The translations under genes were made by a program, and so were the position numbers. Source: UBA9676 sp036005525 (GTDB lineage: Bacteria; Actinomycetota; Actinomycetes; Streptosporangiales; Streptosporangiaceae). From it: a stretch of DNA of 39,266 nucleotides. The notes beneath the pieces were generated by a model, which did not search any database, had not been told where the DNA came from, and saw only the letters and a list, made by a program, of their open reading frames with translations. The stretch is from NCBI GenBank assembly GCA_036005525.1, contig DASYQM010000143.1:1-39266 (forward strand), written 5' to 3'. This document shows, in pieces, positions 39,137 through 39,266 of the stretch (position 1 is the first letter of the stretch; each line of letters begins with the position of its first letter).

Positions 39137-39266
39137 ATGGCCCGCAGCGTGCTCATCGTCGACGATCACCCAGGGTTCCGCGCCCAGGCCCGGGTGATGC
39201 TTGCCGCCGCGGGCTACGACGTTGTCGGTGAGGCCGCGGACGGGGAGTCCGGGGTGCGTGTGGCCA
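39137..39266 (+). CDS. Response regulator, cut by window edge
   Basis: ATG 39137 opens MARSVLIVDDHPGFRAQARVMLAAAGYDVV, the N-terminal receiver sequence of a response regulator with the acidic pair DD and following His. The frame runs off the end of the window after 43 codons, before the phosphoacceptor Asp, so its output domain is not seen. It is probably a NarL/FixJ-type member, because VDDHPGFR is typical of that group. It starts 118 bp after the hydrolase gene. Confidence 0.85.
   Translation, partial: MARSVLIVDDHPGFRAQARVMLAAAGYDVVGEAADGESGVRVA

Overview
The window is about 70% G+C, with many GTG starts, frequent 4-14 bp gene overlaps, NarL/LuxR regulators, an Rrf2 regulator of the RsrR type, a PASTA-type Ser/Thr kinase and an AAC(2')-like acetyltransferase. 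This points to a chromosomal segment of a soil-type actinomycete (Actinomycetes, perhaps a Streptosporangiales-like lineage; the genus cannot be read from the sequence). I see no rRNA, tRNA, CRISPR array, insertion sequence or phage gene.

Layout. (a) 196-4142: a substrate-binding lipoprotein translationally coupled to a large membrane protein that joins a degenerate PAP2 domain to a RIO/LPS-kinase-like domain, then an intact PAP2 phosphatase. (b) 4223-7908: a VOC protein, then a divergent unit in which a cysteine-dioxygenase-like cupin and an amidohydrolase (minus strand) face a LacI-family regulator; between them lies a 13-bp-phased array of five LacI-operator-like cores (6346-6410); a DUF4242 protein follows. 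(c) 7994-14358, all minus strand: a frameshifted LAL-type LuxR regulator, a DUF4397 exported protein, an AAC(2')-like acetyltransferase, a DUF2461 protein and a PASTA Ser/Thr kinase, separated by GC-rich repeats. (d) 14911-20585: two related sensor histidine kinases in divergent operons, one with a DUF6220 membrane protein and the other with the only complete response regulator. (e) 20579-24010: a winged-helix (HTH_42) protein, an AlkZ-related protein and signs of rearrangement (a 5'-truncated zinc alcohol dehydrogenase, a decayed methyltransferase). (f) 24096-29256: hemerythrin-domain protein, aminotransferase, then a tightly coupled set of leader peptide, pterin synthase, methyltransferase, glycosyltransferase and SDR, which I read as a candidate pathway for a modified, glycosylated pterin. 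(g) 29306-34762: Rieske-type FAD reductase, alpha/beta hydrolase, Crp/Fnr regulator, lactonase-like MBL hydrolase, SRPBCC protein, an unknown protein and a VOC protein. (h) 35014-39266: a Rieske protein with a long helical C-terminal domain driven by a MerR/SoxR-like 19-bp-spacer promoter, an RsrR-like Rrf2 regulator with an AT-rich promoter and a downstream hydrolase, and the start of a response regulator cut by the window edge.

The strongest candidates for something new are the pterin-type cluster with its 18-residue leader ORF (26203-29256), the 13-bp operator array (6346-6410), the PAP2-kinase fusion (1152-3374), and the Rieske-helical fusion with its MerR-type promoter (35014-36826). All functional calls come from reading motifs and from memory of families; no search was run.
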